A DNA stretch of 64,000 nucleotides from Clostridium beijerinckii (GCA_003129525.1 CP029329.1:4194078-4258077); one strand, 5' to 3'; positions 18,692 to 27,896 are shown, numbered from the stretch's first letter. Numbers and translations are program-made. Notes: generated by a model from the sequence alone, not told the origin.

Positions 18692-18738
18692 TAACTCCAT
18701 TGAAATATTCTGATTAATTTAATATTTCAATGGAGTTA
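18692..18738 (+). terminator. Terminator after FMN reductase
   Basis: 18-base arms TAACTCCATTGAAATATT and complement with an 11-base loop; the following T-tract is weak. Confidence 0.55.
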
Positions 18739-18820
18739 TATATTTAGATAAAGTAGGTATTGATATTATCTATAAGACGTAATATTTTACTATTACGTTT
18801 TTAAATAGTATGACGCAAAA

Positions 18821-18846
18821 AATATCACATTCAACAATGTGATATT
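18821..18846 (-). terminator. Terminator of dehydrogenase gene, copy 1
   Basis: AATATCACATT / AATGTGATATT hairpin followed on the minus strand by TTTTTTG. Repeated in copy 2 near 46259-46285. Confidence 0.7.
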
Positions 18847-18941
18847 TCAATTTATTATTCACTTTTATAATTTTATTTCCGATGTCTTTATTCAAATTTC
18901 AAATTTTAATTTATAGATTTAACTTAGTAATATTCAAAATC

Positions 18942-19952
18942 TTAGTATTTAATAACTACATTTAATGCGTGATCTACATCTCCAGCGGCTTCAATAGCAC
19001 GTGAAAGTTGTTCCCAAGGGAATTCATGAGTTATGATAGATTCTATATCCCATTTGCCACTTTCCATAATAGCCATAACATCATTCACATCTTCTGGCTT
19101 ATATCCACCACTACCAATCAATGCATGTTGAGCAAAAGTCATAGCTAGAATATCTACTAGTCTCTTGCCAGCCAGAACTGCAACAACCACCATTCTACAT
19201 TCAAACTTACCAATCTCTTGATACAGTTCTAGGATAGAAGCTGCGCCAGCTGCGTCAATATATATGTCTACATCTGCTGTTGCTCCATTTAAGGAAGGAG
19301 CTTCACCAAAGTATTGTATTGCTTTAGATTTTAGATCTTCCCTGCTATTATTACAAACTTCCATACCAAGCCCCTTTGCTTTTTCTAATCTTAAATCAGA
19401 GAAGTCACATATCATAACCTTGTTACACCCAAAATATTTTAATGCAATCGCAGTGGCAATACCTATAGTTCCTGCTCCAAATACAATCGCATTTTCTCCC
19501 TGTTTCGGATTTGCTCTACGTGCTGCACGACAACCTACTGTAAATGGCTCAATTAAACTGGCTTCTTTTGAAGAAATTTTATTACTTACCGCATACACTT
19601 GTTTATTTAACTCAGCATTTGGAATTAACATATATTCTGAAAATCCGCCTATAGTACCAGCACGCTTAGGATCACCTTTAGCAAGAAGAGGATATGGATA
19701 TACTCTATCGCCCACTTTGATATTTTTCACATTTTTACCTACTTGCACTACTTCTGAAACCATTTCGTGACCAAACTCGCCACCGACAGTAATTTTATGT
19801 CCAGTGCCTGGACCATGGAAATAAACAGCCACATCTGTACCACAAATACTTGAATATATATTCTTAACAATAATATCATTATCACCAGCTAATGGCATTT
19901 CCATCTCTATCAATCCAATATTTTTCTGACCATTATAAATAGCTGCTCTCAT
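18942..19952 (-). CDS. Zinc-type medium-chain dehydrogenase, copy 1
   Basis: 336 residues of the MDR family. Catalytic zinc ligands C37 (SICGTD) and H62-E63 (EFGHEM) are present; the four-Cys structural zinc lobe is missing. GAGTIGIATA is the NAD(P) site. Relatives oxidise polyols or threonine; the substrate is not evident. The ATG at 19952 follows AAAGGAG; the open frame continues 51 codons farther but overlaps the TetR gene. It is divergent from TetR with a shared operator. Confidence 0.85.
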   Translation of the reverse strand: MRAAIYNGQKNIGLIEMEMPLAGDNDIIVKNIYSSICGTDVAVYFHGPGTGHKITVGGEFGHEMVSEVVQVGKNVKNIKVGDRVYPYPLLAKGDPKRAGTIGGFSEYMLIPNAELNKQVYAVSNKISSKEASLIEPFTVGCRAARRANPKQGENAIVFGAGTIGIATAIALKYFGCNKVMICDFSDLRLEKAKGLGMEVCNNSREDLKSKAIQYFGEAPSLNGATADVDIYIDAAGAASILELYQEIGKFECRMVVVAVLAGKRLVDILAMTFAQHALIGSGGYKPEDVNDVMAIMESGKWDIESIITHEFPWEQLSRAIEAAGDVDHALNVVIKY

Positions 19953-20034
19953 AATTAACATCTCCTTTACTTCAACACTTGTTTCGTTAATGTAAATATA
20001 GTATATTATGATTAACATTGAGAAACAACCATCA

Positions 20035-20058
20035 TTATTACTACATATGTTGTAATAA
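20035..20058. promoter_or_regulatory. Candidate TetR operator, copy 1
   Basis: TTATTAC, ten bases, GTAATAA: a palindrome 18 bp upstream of the TetR start, in the space shared with the dehydrogenase promoter. Repeated unchanged in copy 2 at 47474-47497. Confidence 0.5.
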
Positions 20059-20075
20059 TAAATAGGAGAACGAAA

Positions 20076-20639
20076 ATGAATATAAAAAATAATGAGAGAT
20101 TTCAAAATACCGAATTAAAAATACAGCGAACTTTATTAGAATTGTTAGAAAATAAAGATTTCAATAAAATTACCGTTCAAGAAATATGTACCTCAGCTAA
20201 GATAAACCGTTCAACATTTTATTCACATTATTTAGATGTTTATGATTTAATAGACAAAACAGAACTAAATATGCATAATAAACTTATCACTCTATATGAA
20301 AATACAGGAATTTCAAAAGCAAGTTTTCTTAGTACTAAATATATTACTATATTTTTAAAATTTATATATCAGTATAAAAACTTTTATCGTGTACGTCTGC
20401 AAACTCGTAAAAGTTTTCCTATCGAACAAGGCTTTGAGACATTGTTAAACGAAATTATTAAACCATATTGTCAAAAGAAAGGCTTTAAATCTGAAAGTGA
20501 AATGATGTACTTCTTTGTCTATATTCAAGCGGGCTTCACAATGATGCTAAAGCGCTGGGTAGATAATGATTTCAATGAATCACCAGAAGAACTTTCTGAA
20601 ATCATTTTAAAGTGTATTTCTTACGGATTTGACTTTTAA
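20076..20639 (+). CDS. TetR/AcrR-family regulator, copy 1
   Basis: 187 residues; N-terminal HTH (KITVQEICTSAKINRSTFYS) and a helical C-terminal domain of the DhaS-like TetR_C type. AGGAGA precedes the ATG. It probably represses the divergent dehydrogenase and itself. Confidence 0.88.
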   Translation: MNIKNNERFQNTELKIQRTLLELLENKDFNKITVQEICTSAKINRSTFYSHYLDVYDLIDKTELNMHNKLITLYENTGISKASFLSTKYITIFLKFIYQYKNFYRVRLQTRKSFPIEQGFETLLNEIIKPYCQKKGFKSESEMMYFFVYIQAGFTMMLKRWVDNDFNESPEELSEIILKCISYGFDF

Positions 20640-20654
20640 TAATTTAGCGAATTT

Positions 20655-20692
20655 AAGATGAATAAACTTCACTTGCAAATTATTCGTCTTAT
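20655..20692 (+). terminator. Terminator after TetR, copy 1
   Basis: TAAGATGAATAA / TTATTCGTCTTA arms; followed by TTTAAG. The same structure is in copy 2. Confidence 0.5.
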
Positions 20693-20860
20693 TTAAGTTA
20701 TATAAGAAAGTTGATTTATATAGGCTAATATGAAGTTAGCTCTTGATTATAACATTTTTGTAAATATCACATAATTGAATTTTCAAAGAACATTTTACTT
20801 CGTCAAATCTACATATTCTAAATTAGGCTCATTCCTTAAATATATGCAAACTAAAAACAT

Positions 20861-21343
20861 TTACCAATTTTCCAATTGTACACGAAGCCAGTTTAACTTT
20901 GACTTTATTGCATCTATTTCTACTCTTAAATTATCTATTGCACTTATACAATTATGGTAAGCACTTTCTGCTATGTCTCTTTGTAATCTTAATTCTGCAA
21001 CATCTTCATTTCCTTTTACAATTTCCATTATTAAAGTTGCTGGATGCTTTTCTGTTTTAAGTTTTAATATTTCCTCTGCTTGTTTTACCCTATAAGCCTT
21101 TTCTGCTTGTGCTTTCTTTAATCCTAATATCTTAAGCTCAGCATTTCCTTTATTTAATGCATGGATACAAGAATTTAAGCTTCCCATAACTCCTTGTGAA
21201 TTCATAATTTCTCTTCCTTCCTCTCTACTCTTTAAAATTTTCTTTATAACGTTAATATAAAATTTTAGTTCGCTTGATCCTTTAGTTTTTCTATAACATT
21301 GCAAGTTCATATGACCAGCATTAAATTCTTGCTTCTCATTCAC
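20861..21343 (-). CDS. Phage-type coiled-coil protein of unknown function
   Basis: 160 residues starting at GTG behind GAGGTGAGGA. The second half is charged, helical and probably coiled coil (AEKAYRVKQAEEILKLKTEK onward). It follows the DnaC-like gene on the same strand, as small accessory genes do in prophage replication modules. No domain recognised. Confidence 0.6.
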   Translation of the reverse strand: MNEKQEFNAGHMNLQCYRKTKGSSELKFYINVIKKILKSREEGREIMNSQGVMGSLNSCIHALNKGNAELKILGLKKAQAEKAYRVKQAEEILKLKTEKHPATLIMEIVKGNEDVAELRLQRDIAESAYHNCISAIDNLRVEIDAIKSKLNWLRVQLENW

Positions 21344-21358
21344 AACTTCCTCACCTCT

Positions 21359-21520
21359 TCATATTAATTGATATTCAAAATCCCCTAATGCCTTCATATA
21401 ATTACTTTCACCTGAATCCAAAATCCCCCCATCCATATTTTCGCATATATAGATTAGTCGAACTTCTATAGATCCCCACTTCAAAATAGCACTACACTTT
21501 GCGTCTATATCCAAATCAGA
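21359..21520 (-). pseudogene. C-terminal gene fragment
   Basis: About 53 codons (SDLDIDAKCSAILKWGSIEV ... GDFEYQLI) remain of a gene between the DnaC-like gene and the coiled-coil gene. Its start is lost in the palindromic element at 21512-21778. The reading continues artificially through that element to 21688. Not recognised. Confidence 0.4.
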
Positions 21521-21778
21521 AATAAGGGGCATGCTTTTGAGTAGTGTTACCTCAGAGGATTTAGCTGTAGACATTTCTTCAGTAGAAGTTGTTCCATTTG
21601 AAGTGAGAGTCCAAATCTTGTATTTGGTTTCTCGAACTTCCTCAGCGAACGTATGTGAGTCGAGTTTCCTTGTATTGGGAGCATGCATAAATGGTGCAAC
21701 TTTTGCTGCTAGAAATTCACAGCTAAATCCTCAGTAACCGGAGCAAATGCATGCCCCTTATTTCGGCTGATATACACC
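21512..21778. repeat. Imperfect palindromic element (~267 bp)
   Basis: Ends ATCAGAAATAAGGGGCATGC and its near-complement; the interior holds the dispersed core CAGCGAACGTATGTGAGTCG. It belongs with the elements at 33341-33740 and 57575-57945. It lies 14 bp after the DnaC-like stop codon. Confidence 0.75.
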
Positions 21779-21790
21779 AAATTTCAGTTT

Positions 21791-24700
21791 TCATCTAAGT
21801 CTATAGTTGTTTTCTGTACCTTCAATTTGAACTATGAAATTTTTAGACATTTCATATATTCTGCTTCCTATTGCTTCATCAAAGCTCAATAATTTTTCAA
21901 CGGTAAACTCTGTTGAAACTATTATTGGTAAGTGATTTAAATATCTGTAATTTACGAGTTATCATGATAGGTAAGAATTTGATGTTATCTCCAACTTTTC
22001 CCCCACTTCACACCGGACGTGAAACTTTCGCTTCATACGGCGTTCCAACATTTTGTTATTTTATTAAATTAAATTACTGAATTTCCTACTTGCAATCTTA
22101 AAGAATTAAGCTTTCTAAATTGCTTCCTGTTCAATGATATTTTCCCTAAATATTTATTTATTGTGTCTTGTTTTGTTGAATGGATTAACTTATGGATTTC
22201 ATATGAAACCCATATTAAATTATCATATTTGTCTACACCACCTAAGGCTTTAGACTGTTTATGATGGCATTCCATACTATATATTTCTAGTGGTAAACCT
22301 GTTACTCCACATCGTCCTAGTTGACCTACTATAAGTGAAATTCTATTATCAAAGTATTCAGCATTTTCACTAGAATCACAGGTTTTTAAGAGATGTTCAA
22401 TTAAATGATTGTACCCCTTAAGCTTTGTGTGCACTAAAGTTCTTCCATTTTCAGTATAATTGCATATTCCTTGAATAAAATTCATCGGCGGGGATGTAGT
22501 ACACCCATATATAGGATATATAGTTATACTTGCAATTGTTCTGACTTTGCCTTTGTATTTACCATATAATTCCATATACGTATCTGTATATTTAGGTTTA
22601 TCTTTTATCATCGTTCTGCATCTAATATCTAGGCTCTTTAAAACTAAGAAATTAATCTTGCTCATATCCAAACTTATATTAGTAGCTGTTTTATAATAGT
22701 TATGAACTCCCAATATAATAGAATTAAGTTTATTTACGGTCGCACCATTTGGACACTTTTGAATTATTTTTATTTGTTCTTTAATTTTCCTAGTTACTTT
22801 AGCAATTGCTTTGTCACTCATGTGACTTTGACATACATATTTATTCTTCTTGGGCTTGGCCATAAGTTTAAATCCTAAAAATTCTGTATAATTTTTTCTT
22901 AAATTAGTTACTTTAGATTTTTCAGGACTTACATCTAAATCTAATCGTTCCTTTAGCCATAACCTTGTTGCATTATATATTTTCTGAGCAGTTTTATAAT
23001 TCTTACATAAAATTTTAAAATCATCTGCGTATCTTACTAAAAATACTTCTTTTAGTTTAGATTTCTTGATAGCTCGATATTTATTTGTATCACTATATTG
23101 GTGTTTTGTTTCAAATGTTTCCCATTGATTACTTATCCACCAGTCGAGCTCATTTAGAACTATATTAGAAAATAAAGGACTAATTATACCACCTTGTGGA
23201 GTTCCTTTCGTTGGTATTCCTTCTCCCTGTATCTCCGACTTTAATATCTTACCAATTATGCTAATTAGATTTTTATCTTGTATTCCTAAATTCCATATTT
23301 GTTTCTTCAATTTACTATGATTAACATTATCAAAGAAGCCTTTAATATCAATGTCAACTGCATAATGAAAGTTGCTTTTATTCATTAAAAACATACATCT
23401 TGCTATAGCATGTTTCGTTGACCTGTTAGGTCTAAATCCATAACTATGCTTGTGAAATTTAGCTTCGCAAATCGGTTCTAATACTTGTTTAATACATTGC
23501 TGCATTAGCCTATCAGCTATACAAGGTATTCCAAGTGGTCTTGTTTTATAGTTATCTTTCGAAATGTATACTCTTCTTACACTTTTGGGAGTATAGGAAT
23601 TAAATCTTCTTTGAATATACTTAACCATTTCAGAACTATTCATTTTCTCGAAGAATTCTATATTAAGATTATCAGTCCCTACGGTTCTTGAACCATGGTT
23701 TCTTTTAATGTTTCTATATGCCAGTAAGATATTCATTTCGGATATTATTATTTCCATAAGATTTATAAATCTGCAATTATTTTTACTTTCCTTATATAAT
23801 GCGTCTAAAATATTTTGCATACTGTAATATTCATTATGCCTTATTGCTCTTTTCTTTAGTGTTTTGCTTTCCTTCAAGTCTATTACTTCCTTCTCTATTT
23901 AAATAGTCTCAGTTTCATATCTCTTAGTCTTACAAGAACCTTGAATTATTCAGTATTTAATTATCAAATAACAAATTGTCTAGTGGCTATTGCTAGAATA
24001 TCATTACAATATTCATCTCGGCTTCATGCCACCACTTTCACTTGGATTAAATTAAGTTATAGCTAAGTAACTTTTCCTTAATACTATTTCACAGGCAGTA
24101 AAGCCTCCATATTCCAAGCTTCCCTTGTTCCGTTACTACTATCTTTACATATATCCTTAGGTCGCTGATATAAGCCTGTGTGCTTGATAATGCCTTTAAC
24201 ACTATATGGATTTTCATATGTTCGAATCTTACTAGTCCACACACACTTCACTTCTTAGGTGACATATTCATTTCTGAATACTCATCATTTAGACCCGTAC
24301 ATTCTCAGCTTTGTCAGTTTTTTAATAACATTCTAACCATAGATATTTTATAGACACCCGACCTATCATACACTCGACTACCTCTAGTTCGCTATTCCTC
24401 AACTTTACTTGTTAGGATGTACTCTCAGCCGACTTCACCGAGCTTATAACCCTTAATAATTTACTTTATTAAACGCTATTCGGAGTATTAGTGTAGACGT
24501 TTCAAGACGTTACTCTATCATTCCATCTATCGCAGTAACAGTTCTAACTTCCTAAATTTAATTAGCTAAATTAGGCTATTCTTTTCAAATAGCAACAAGT
24601 CACACCAAACATTATGTTGACATCAGTTTCATTAACTTTCCCTTTGTACAAATCATCAAGTAATAAAATTTCACAGGTTTGGTACTTGCTTAGTGTTTTT

Positions 24701-25434
24701 TTGTAATATTCTTCATCAATCATGTTTTGTTTAAGGCTTGTAACCACATCTCTATAAGACATATAAACAACTCTTATATCTTTCTTTAAAAAATTATTTG
24801 CAAGGGCTAAAGCAATATGAGTTTTGCCTGAACCTGGATTACCACAAAGTAAAATTGAATTTCTTCTCTCACCTCTTATATTGCTGAAACTTTTATAATA
24901 ATCTATAGCTTTAAATTTCATTTCTTTAGATTTATTTGACCATTCCTCAAAATTACTAAATGCCTTATCTAAATTATCTGTATTTATCCCACTATTTCTC
25001 CATAATCTTTTTACCTTCTCATTTTCTAAACATTTACATGGTGTCATTAATGGTTGTGCATTAACTTGTTGTTTAATAATATATCCTGTATCTTTGCATA
25101 ATTCACATTTAAAAAGGCTCATCTTTTGCAGTTGCATTGCCATATCCACTTGAATTTGTTGATTGCCCATAGTCAAACTTTCTTTCAGCAGCCTGTCCAC
25201 CTGTATCGATTGATTTCCAATCTCTACTTGTATCTGCTGATTCCCCATCTCGACCTGCGTTTGTTGCTTGTCCATCTGACCCACTTGTTTTACTTCTCCC
25301 ATCCACCCCATTTCCTTTACCATTTCCACATGTACCACTTGATTCACTTGCCCACTCTGCATTTGGCTCCCACTTTGGTATTTTGACATTGAATTTCTTT
25401 TGACCTTTTCCAGTATTCTCTCCAAAGCTTCCAT
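21791..25434 (-). CDS. DnaC-like helicase loader, interrupted by group II intron
   Basis: Two exons, 25434-24606 and 21960-21791, join in frame to 332 residues: ...DVNIMF-ELVNYRYLNHLPII... An N-terminal helix (MEALERILEKVKRN), then an unusual Gln/Met/Val-rich repeat region (about 20-85), a Cys4-type patch (CELCKDTGYI ... PCKC), Walker A GNPGSGKTHIALA, Walker B EILLLDDLY and the C-terminal SFDEAIGSRIYEMSK. It loads the replicative helicase in phage or plasmid replication. The first 326 bp overlap the DnaD-like gene in another frame. Function requires intron splicing. Confidence 0.85.
21961..24605 (-). mobile_element. Group II intron (2645 bp) with encoded RT/maturase
   Basis: The 5' end is GTGTGACTTG, matching GUGYG. 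Domain V is visible just before the 3' end (GCCGTATG ... GCGAAAGTTTCACGTCCGG), followed by domain VI and an AT end. Junctions are fixed by the host frame: removing exactly 21961-24605 restores the DnaC-like protein. The RT ORF lies inside the predicted domain IV. Insertion is downstream of the Walker B codons. Confidence 0.93.
22069..23877 (-). CDS. ltrA: Group II intron reverse transcriptase/maturase with HNH endonuclease
   Basis: 602 residues from a TTG behind GAAGGAAG. RT motifs run in order: RPLGIP (113-118), SYGFRPNRST (145-154), GTPQGG (225-230) and the catalytic YADD (283-286). Maturase domain X follows, then an HNH endonuclease from about 530 (CGVTGLPLEIYSMECHHKQS). It binds the intron RNA for splicing and, with the endonuclease, carries out target-primed retrohoming. 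All key residues seem intact, so the intron is probably mobile. Confidence 0.93.
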   Translation of the reverse strand: MKESKTLKKRAIRHNEYYSMQNILDALYKESKNNCRFINLMEIIISEMNILLAYRNIKRNHGSRTVGTDNLNIEFFEKMNSSEMVKYIQRRFNSYTPKSVRRVYISKDNYKTRPLGIPCIADRLMQQCIKQVLEPICEAKFHKHSYGFRPNRSTKHAIARCMFLMNKSNFHYAVDIDIKGFFDNVNHSKLKKQIWNLGIQDKNLISIIGKILKSEIQGEGIPTKGTPQGGIISPLFSNIVLNELDWWISNQWETFETKHQYSDTNKYRAIKKSKLKEVFLVRYADDFKILCKNYKTAQKIYNATRLWLKERLDLDVSPEKSKVTNLRKNYTEFLGFKLMAKPKKNKYVCQSHMSDKAIAKVTRKIKEQIKIIQKCPNGATVNKLNSIILGVHNYYKTATNISLDMSKINFLVLKSLDIRCRTMIKDKPKYTDTYMELYGKYKGKVRTIASITIYPIYGCTTSPPMNFIQGICNYTENGRTLVHTKLKGYNHLIEHLLKTCDSSENAEYFDNRISLIVGQLGRCGVTGLPLEIYSMECHHKQSKALGGVDKYDNLIWVSYEIHKLIHSTKQDTINKYLGKISLNRKQFRKLNSLRLQVGNSVI

Positions 25435-26137
25435 TTGTGCCCTCCTTCCATGAGAATATCTCCTTATTATCTTCCCTTAATGGAAATATTCCTTGCCAAC
25501 AATTTTCTATGCTATTTTCTAAAATCTTAATTTGTGTTTTTTCCTCATAAGATAGATTTTTCAATTTATTAAGCATTAATTGCACTGCTCTATCTGTCAT
25601 TGGTTTTTTAATTTCAGCTCTCATTTTTATAAAGTCTATTATGGTTTCCACTAACAATTTATTTTGAGTAAATTCATTTATATATATAAACTTCTTTTCA
25701 TTCTCAAAATTCTTATCATTCTTATTAGTGGTTAGAGATTGGTTACGTATTGGTGACACATTGGTTACTTTAGGGTTGTCAGATTGGTTAACTATAGCTT
25801 TTCCACCTTGATAAAGTCCCCAATTCACTATACTTACAAGTATTCCTGTCTTGGTTGATTCATAGGTTAAAAAATCATATTTTTTGAATTTCGTTAACGC
25901 AGTTCTTACGTTTTGCCTAGAAATTCCTATTCCAGATTTGCTCATTATTGAATTAGCACTTGCAACAAATTGACCTGCTTCTGCTTTAAATTGTTTGCCA
26001 TTCCACTCCCACTCTTTTCCTTCATGATTTGCCATGCCTAGAAAAGTAATTAGGATAACTTTCTGCTCAGGTGTTGAATTTAACCAAATAGCTTTTTTAA
26101 ATAAACATCTATAAATCTTAAACCACCCTTCATTCAT
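25109..26137 (-). CDS. Phage DnaD-like replication initiator/organizer
   Basis: 342 residues. The N-terminal winged-helix part (EGWFKIYRCLFKKAIWL, then ISRQNVRTALTKFKKYDFLT) is typical of phage replisome organizers. A central helical region and a C-terminal Gly/Ser/Asp-rich low-complexity tail follow, the latter overlapping the DnaC-like gene by 326 bp. The ATG at 26137 has AGGAG at nine bases; the TTG three codons earlier sits on the ribosome site. It would load the DnaC-like protein at the origin. Confidence 0.75.
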   Translation of the reverse strand: MNEGWFKIYRCLFKKAIWLNSTPEQKVILITFLGMANHEGKEWEWNGKQFKAEAGQFVASANSIMSKSGIGISRQNVRTALTKFKKYDFLTYESTKTGILVSIVNWGLYQGGKAIVNQSDNPKVTNVSPIRNQSLTTNKNDKNFENEKKFIYINEFTQNKLLVETIIDFIKMRAEIKKPMTDRAVQLMLNKLKNLSYEEKTQIKILENSIENCWQGIFPLREDNKEIFSWKEGTNGSFGENTGKGQKKFNVKIPKWEPNAEWASESSGTCGNGKGNGVDGRSKTSGSDGQATNAGRDGESADTSRDWKSIDTGGQAAERKFDYGQSTNSSGYGNATAKDEPF

Positions 26138-26182
26138 CTCACTCAACTCCTACTTTTAAATTAACAATTAATAATTTTCCTA

Positions 26183-26377
26183 TTAACTGTTAACTGAATC
26201 AACTTCCCGCCCTTTCTCACACATCCAAAAATAATCATACTTATAAGCACTACATTTCAAGCCCTCTAATTCTTCATTATCTTCTTCATAATCAAAGCTT
26301 TTAAGTTCTATAACATCTGCTTTGCACATTTTCTCCTTATAAAATCTACAAGTTTTCCAACTACATTTAACTAACAA
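26183..26377 (-). CDS. Small Cys-rich phage protein
   Basis: 64 residues from a TTG behind AAAGGAGGA. Cysteines at the start (CSWKTCRFYKEKMC) and end (KCSAYK, MCEKG) could bind zinc. Position between antirepressor and replication genes is usual for such prophage genes. Function unknown. Confidence 0.6.
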   Translation of the reverse strand: MLVKCSWKTCRFYKEKMCKADVIELKSFDYEEDNEELEGLKCSAYKYDYFWMCEKGREVDSVNS

Positions 26378-26426
26378 CTTAAATTCCTCCTTTTATGTGG
26401 CATTCTTTTTAATCAAATCTGAAAAC

Positions 26427-27140
26427 TTAAATATATCTATTTATTTCATTTATTAAAATAGTTGGTGCTTTATATTCCTCAATTATTTTTCTAGCAGTTT
26501 CTAATTGACATCGCTTTATAGATTGATAGCGTTCAACACCAAATTCTCTTTTAAGTTGATGTTGAATATCCGCATAAACTTTGCCTCTTAAGGAATTGTC
26601 ATTATAAGCTGAACTTCTATACCCACAAAGCACTTTTATTCCTACCTTTTTAACTAAAGATTGAAGCTCCTTGCATTCAATATTAAAAAGCGGCATATTC
26701 TCCTTTAAATCATCAACTTTCTTTGCTACACCTTCTATTTTCTTATCTTGCTCTTCTAAAATATCTAATTGAATTTTTAATTGTTCTCTTGGAGATAATA
26801 ATTTAGCTTGCTCACTAACTAATTTTTCACATTCAATAAAGTAATTTCTATACTCATATGATTTTTCTGTTCTAGCCATCATTGTTATATGTTTTGCAAA
26901 TTCCAAACTTATGGCAAAATCTATGGTTGGCCTGCCACCTTTTAGGTTTTCCTCACTATGAGGAATACCTTCCTCAGTGTCTAAAACCCCTATCCAATCA
27001 ATATCCTTCTTAAAAAACTCACTCTTTTCTATATTAGTTGGATACCACCTTGCCCAATTTTTTTCACGAAGACCTAATCCTAAATATAATTCCTTTGCAC
27101 TGACTAACCCTTGGTCTGTTATTTTTATTAGTGTATTCGT
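26427..27140 (-). CDS. Phage antirepressor (AntA/AntB + ORF6C domains), apparent ACG start
   Basis: The full reading is 237 residues: an N-terminal AntA/AntB domain (TDQGLVSAKELYLGLGLREK, NWARWYPTNI, RPTIDFAISLEFAKHITMMA) and a C-terminal ORF6C-type domain (ECKELQSLVKKVGIKVLCGY onward). The only codon at normal distance from the strong AGGAGG is ACG at 27140; the first standard start lies inside the AntA domain. Either translation starts at ACG or an ATG was mutated. It counteracts the immunity repressor at prophage induction. The gene follows the XRE gene by 14 bases. Confidence 0.8.
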   Translation of the reverse strand, partial: TNTLIKITDQGLVSAKELYLGLGLREKNWARWYPTNIEKSEFFKKDIDWIGVLDTEEGIPHSEENLKGGRPTIDFAISLEFAKHITMMARTEKSYEYRNYFIECEKLVSEQAKLLSPREQLKIQLDILEEQDKKIEGVAKKVDDLKENMPLFNIECKELQSLVKKVGIKVLCGYRSSAYNDNSLRGKVYADIQHQLKREFGVERYQSIKRCQLETARKIIEEYKAPTILINEINRYI

Positions 27141-27154
27141 AAGCTTGTCCTCCT

Positions 27155-27361
27155 TTACCCTTTTATCTTTAAATCTTTAAATATTTCATCTGTAGAACAT
27201 TTATAAGTATCAGCAAGTCTTTTTATTAACGCAGGTGAAGGATTTGTCCAACCTTGCTCTAATTTATAAAATGTACTTTTACTTATCTTCAGTGCTTCTA
27301 TAACCTCTTCACTTTGAAAACCTGCATTTAATCGTCTTAGCTTTATTGGTGTTAATTTCAT
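27155..27361 (-). CDS. XRE-family phage regulator (Cro-like)
   Basis: 68 residues, almost entirely one HTH domain (RLNAGFQSEEVIEALKISKS, TFYKLEQGWTNPSPALIKRL). GAAGGGG precedes the ATG at 27361. Transcribed away from the repressor at 27942, it occupies the Cro position of a lysogeny switch. Confidence 0.82.
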   Translation of the reverse strand: MKLTPIKLRRLNAGFQSEEVIEALKISKSTFYKLEQGWTNPSPALIKRLADTYKCSTDEIFKDLKIKG

Positions 27362-27454
27362 TTTTTCAATCCCCTTCAAATTAAAATTTTTTTAAAGACT
27401 TGTTATTTTTTTGATTGTGATTAAAGACTTGTTTCTATTAAATAATTATTTTTT

Positions 27455-27786
27455 CTCTGAGTAACTGTTTTATATTAATCAATTGATTTTTTCTCTTAAT
27501 TATCTGCTTGTATTAATTAATTCCTACATTAGTGATTGCATTTCTTAACTCGTTGATTTTCTTACACTTAATTACCAGCTTGTCTCACTTTCTAACTTTT
27601 CTCTTAATTACCTGTCTGTCCTGTTTTACTAACTTTTTTCTTAATTACCTGCTCACTATTTTACTAACTTTCCTCTTAATTACCTGTTGGTCCTATTTCA
27701 CTAACTTTCCTTCTAATTACTTGTTTATCTTAATCAATTGATTTTTTCTCTTACTGATTAGTTTGTCTTAACATAACTATATTTTA
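27455..27786. repeat. Phased array of ~37-bp imperfect direct repeats
   Basis: The head sequence CTCTTAATTACCTG recurs at 27457, 27495, about 27531 (degenerate), 27567, 27603, 27640, 27675, 27713 and 27750, a regular 35-38 bp step. The second half of each unit is TTACTAACTTTT-like or CAATTGATTTTTT. Iteron-like; it could be the replication origin of the prophage module or a regulator array. Function is inferred. Confidence 0.8.
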
Positions 27787-27804
27787 TCAACAATACCGAT
27801 AAAA
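27782..27804. promoter_or_regulatory. Candidate repressor operator O1
   Basis: TTTTATC / GATAAAA palindrome; the minus strand reads TTTTATCGGTA then TTGTTGATAAAA. It matches O2 at 27897-27919 in both half sites and in CGGTA. Confidence 0.65.
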
Positions 27805-27896
27805 GCAAACATGTGTTCTGTATCAAATAGTGATAATTTTAGTAATTATATACCTTAATATTCCATTTACTCCTATTTTCTCAAAATCTCCATTGA

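Larger units (their letters stand above)
18804..20808. repeat. 2-kb direct duplication, copy 1
   Basis: This segment, holding the dehydrogenase and TetR genes, recurs at 46243-48247 in the same orientation with only scattered base changes (five residues in the dehydrogenase, two in the TetR protein). Both ends fall in the hairpin and CAATTTTCAAAGAACATTTT motifs that recur between genes farther right. Confidence 0.92.

Noticed and set aside
19264..19770. 168-codon frame opposite the dehydrogenase (also at 46703-47209)
   Set aside because: Antisense shadow of the dehydrogenase; its conservation only reflects the duplication.
18942..20105. Longer dehydrogenase reading with 51 extra N-terminal residues
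   Set aside because: It has no ribosome site, runs through the operator and overlaps the divergent TetR start; the ATG at 19952 has AAAGGAG.
27532..27741. 69-codon frame across the repeat array
   Set aside because: Product is a low-complexity Leu/Phe/Thr string dictated by the repeats; no start signal.
27455..27786. CRISPR array
   Set aside because: Step of ~37 bp with no separate constant repeats and unique spacers; the whole unit is imperfectly repeated and no cas genes are near.
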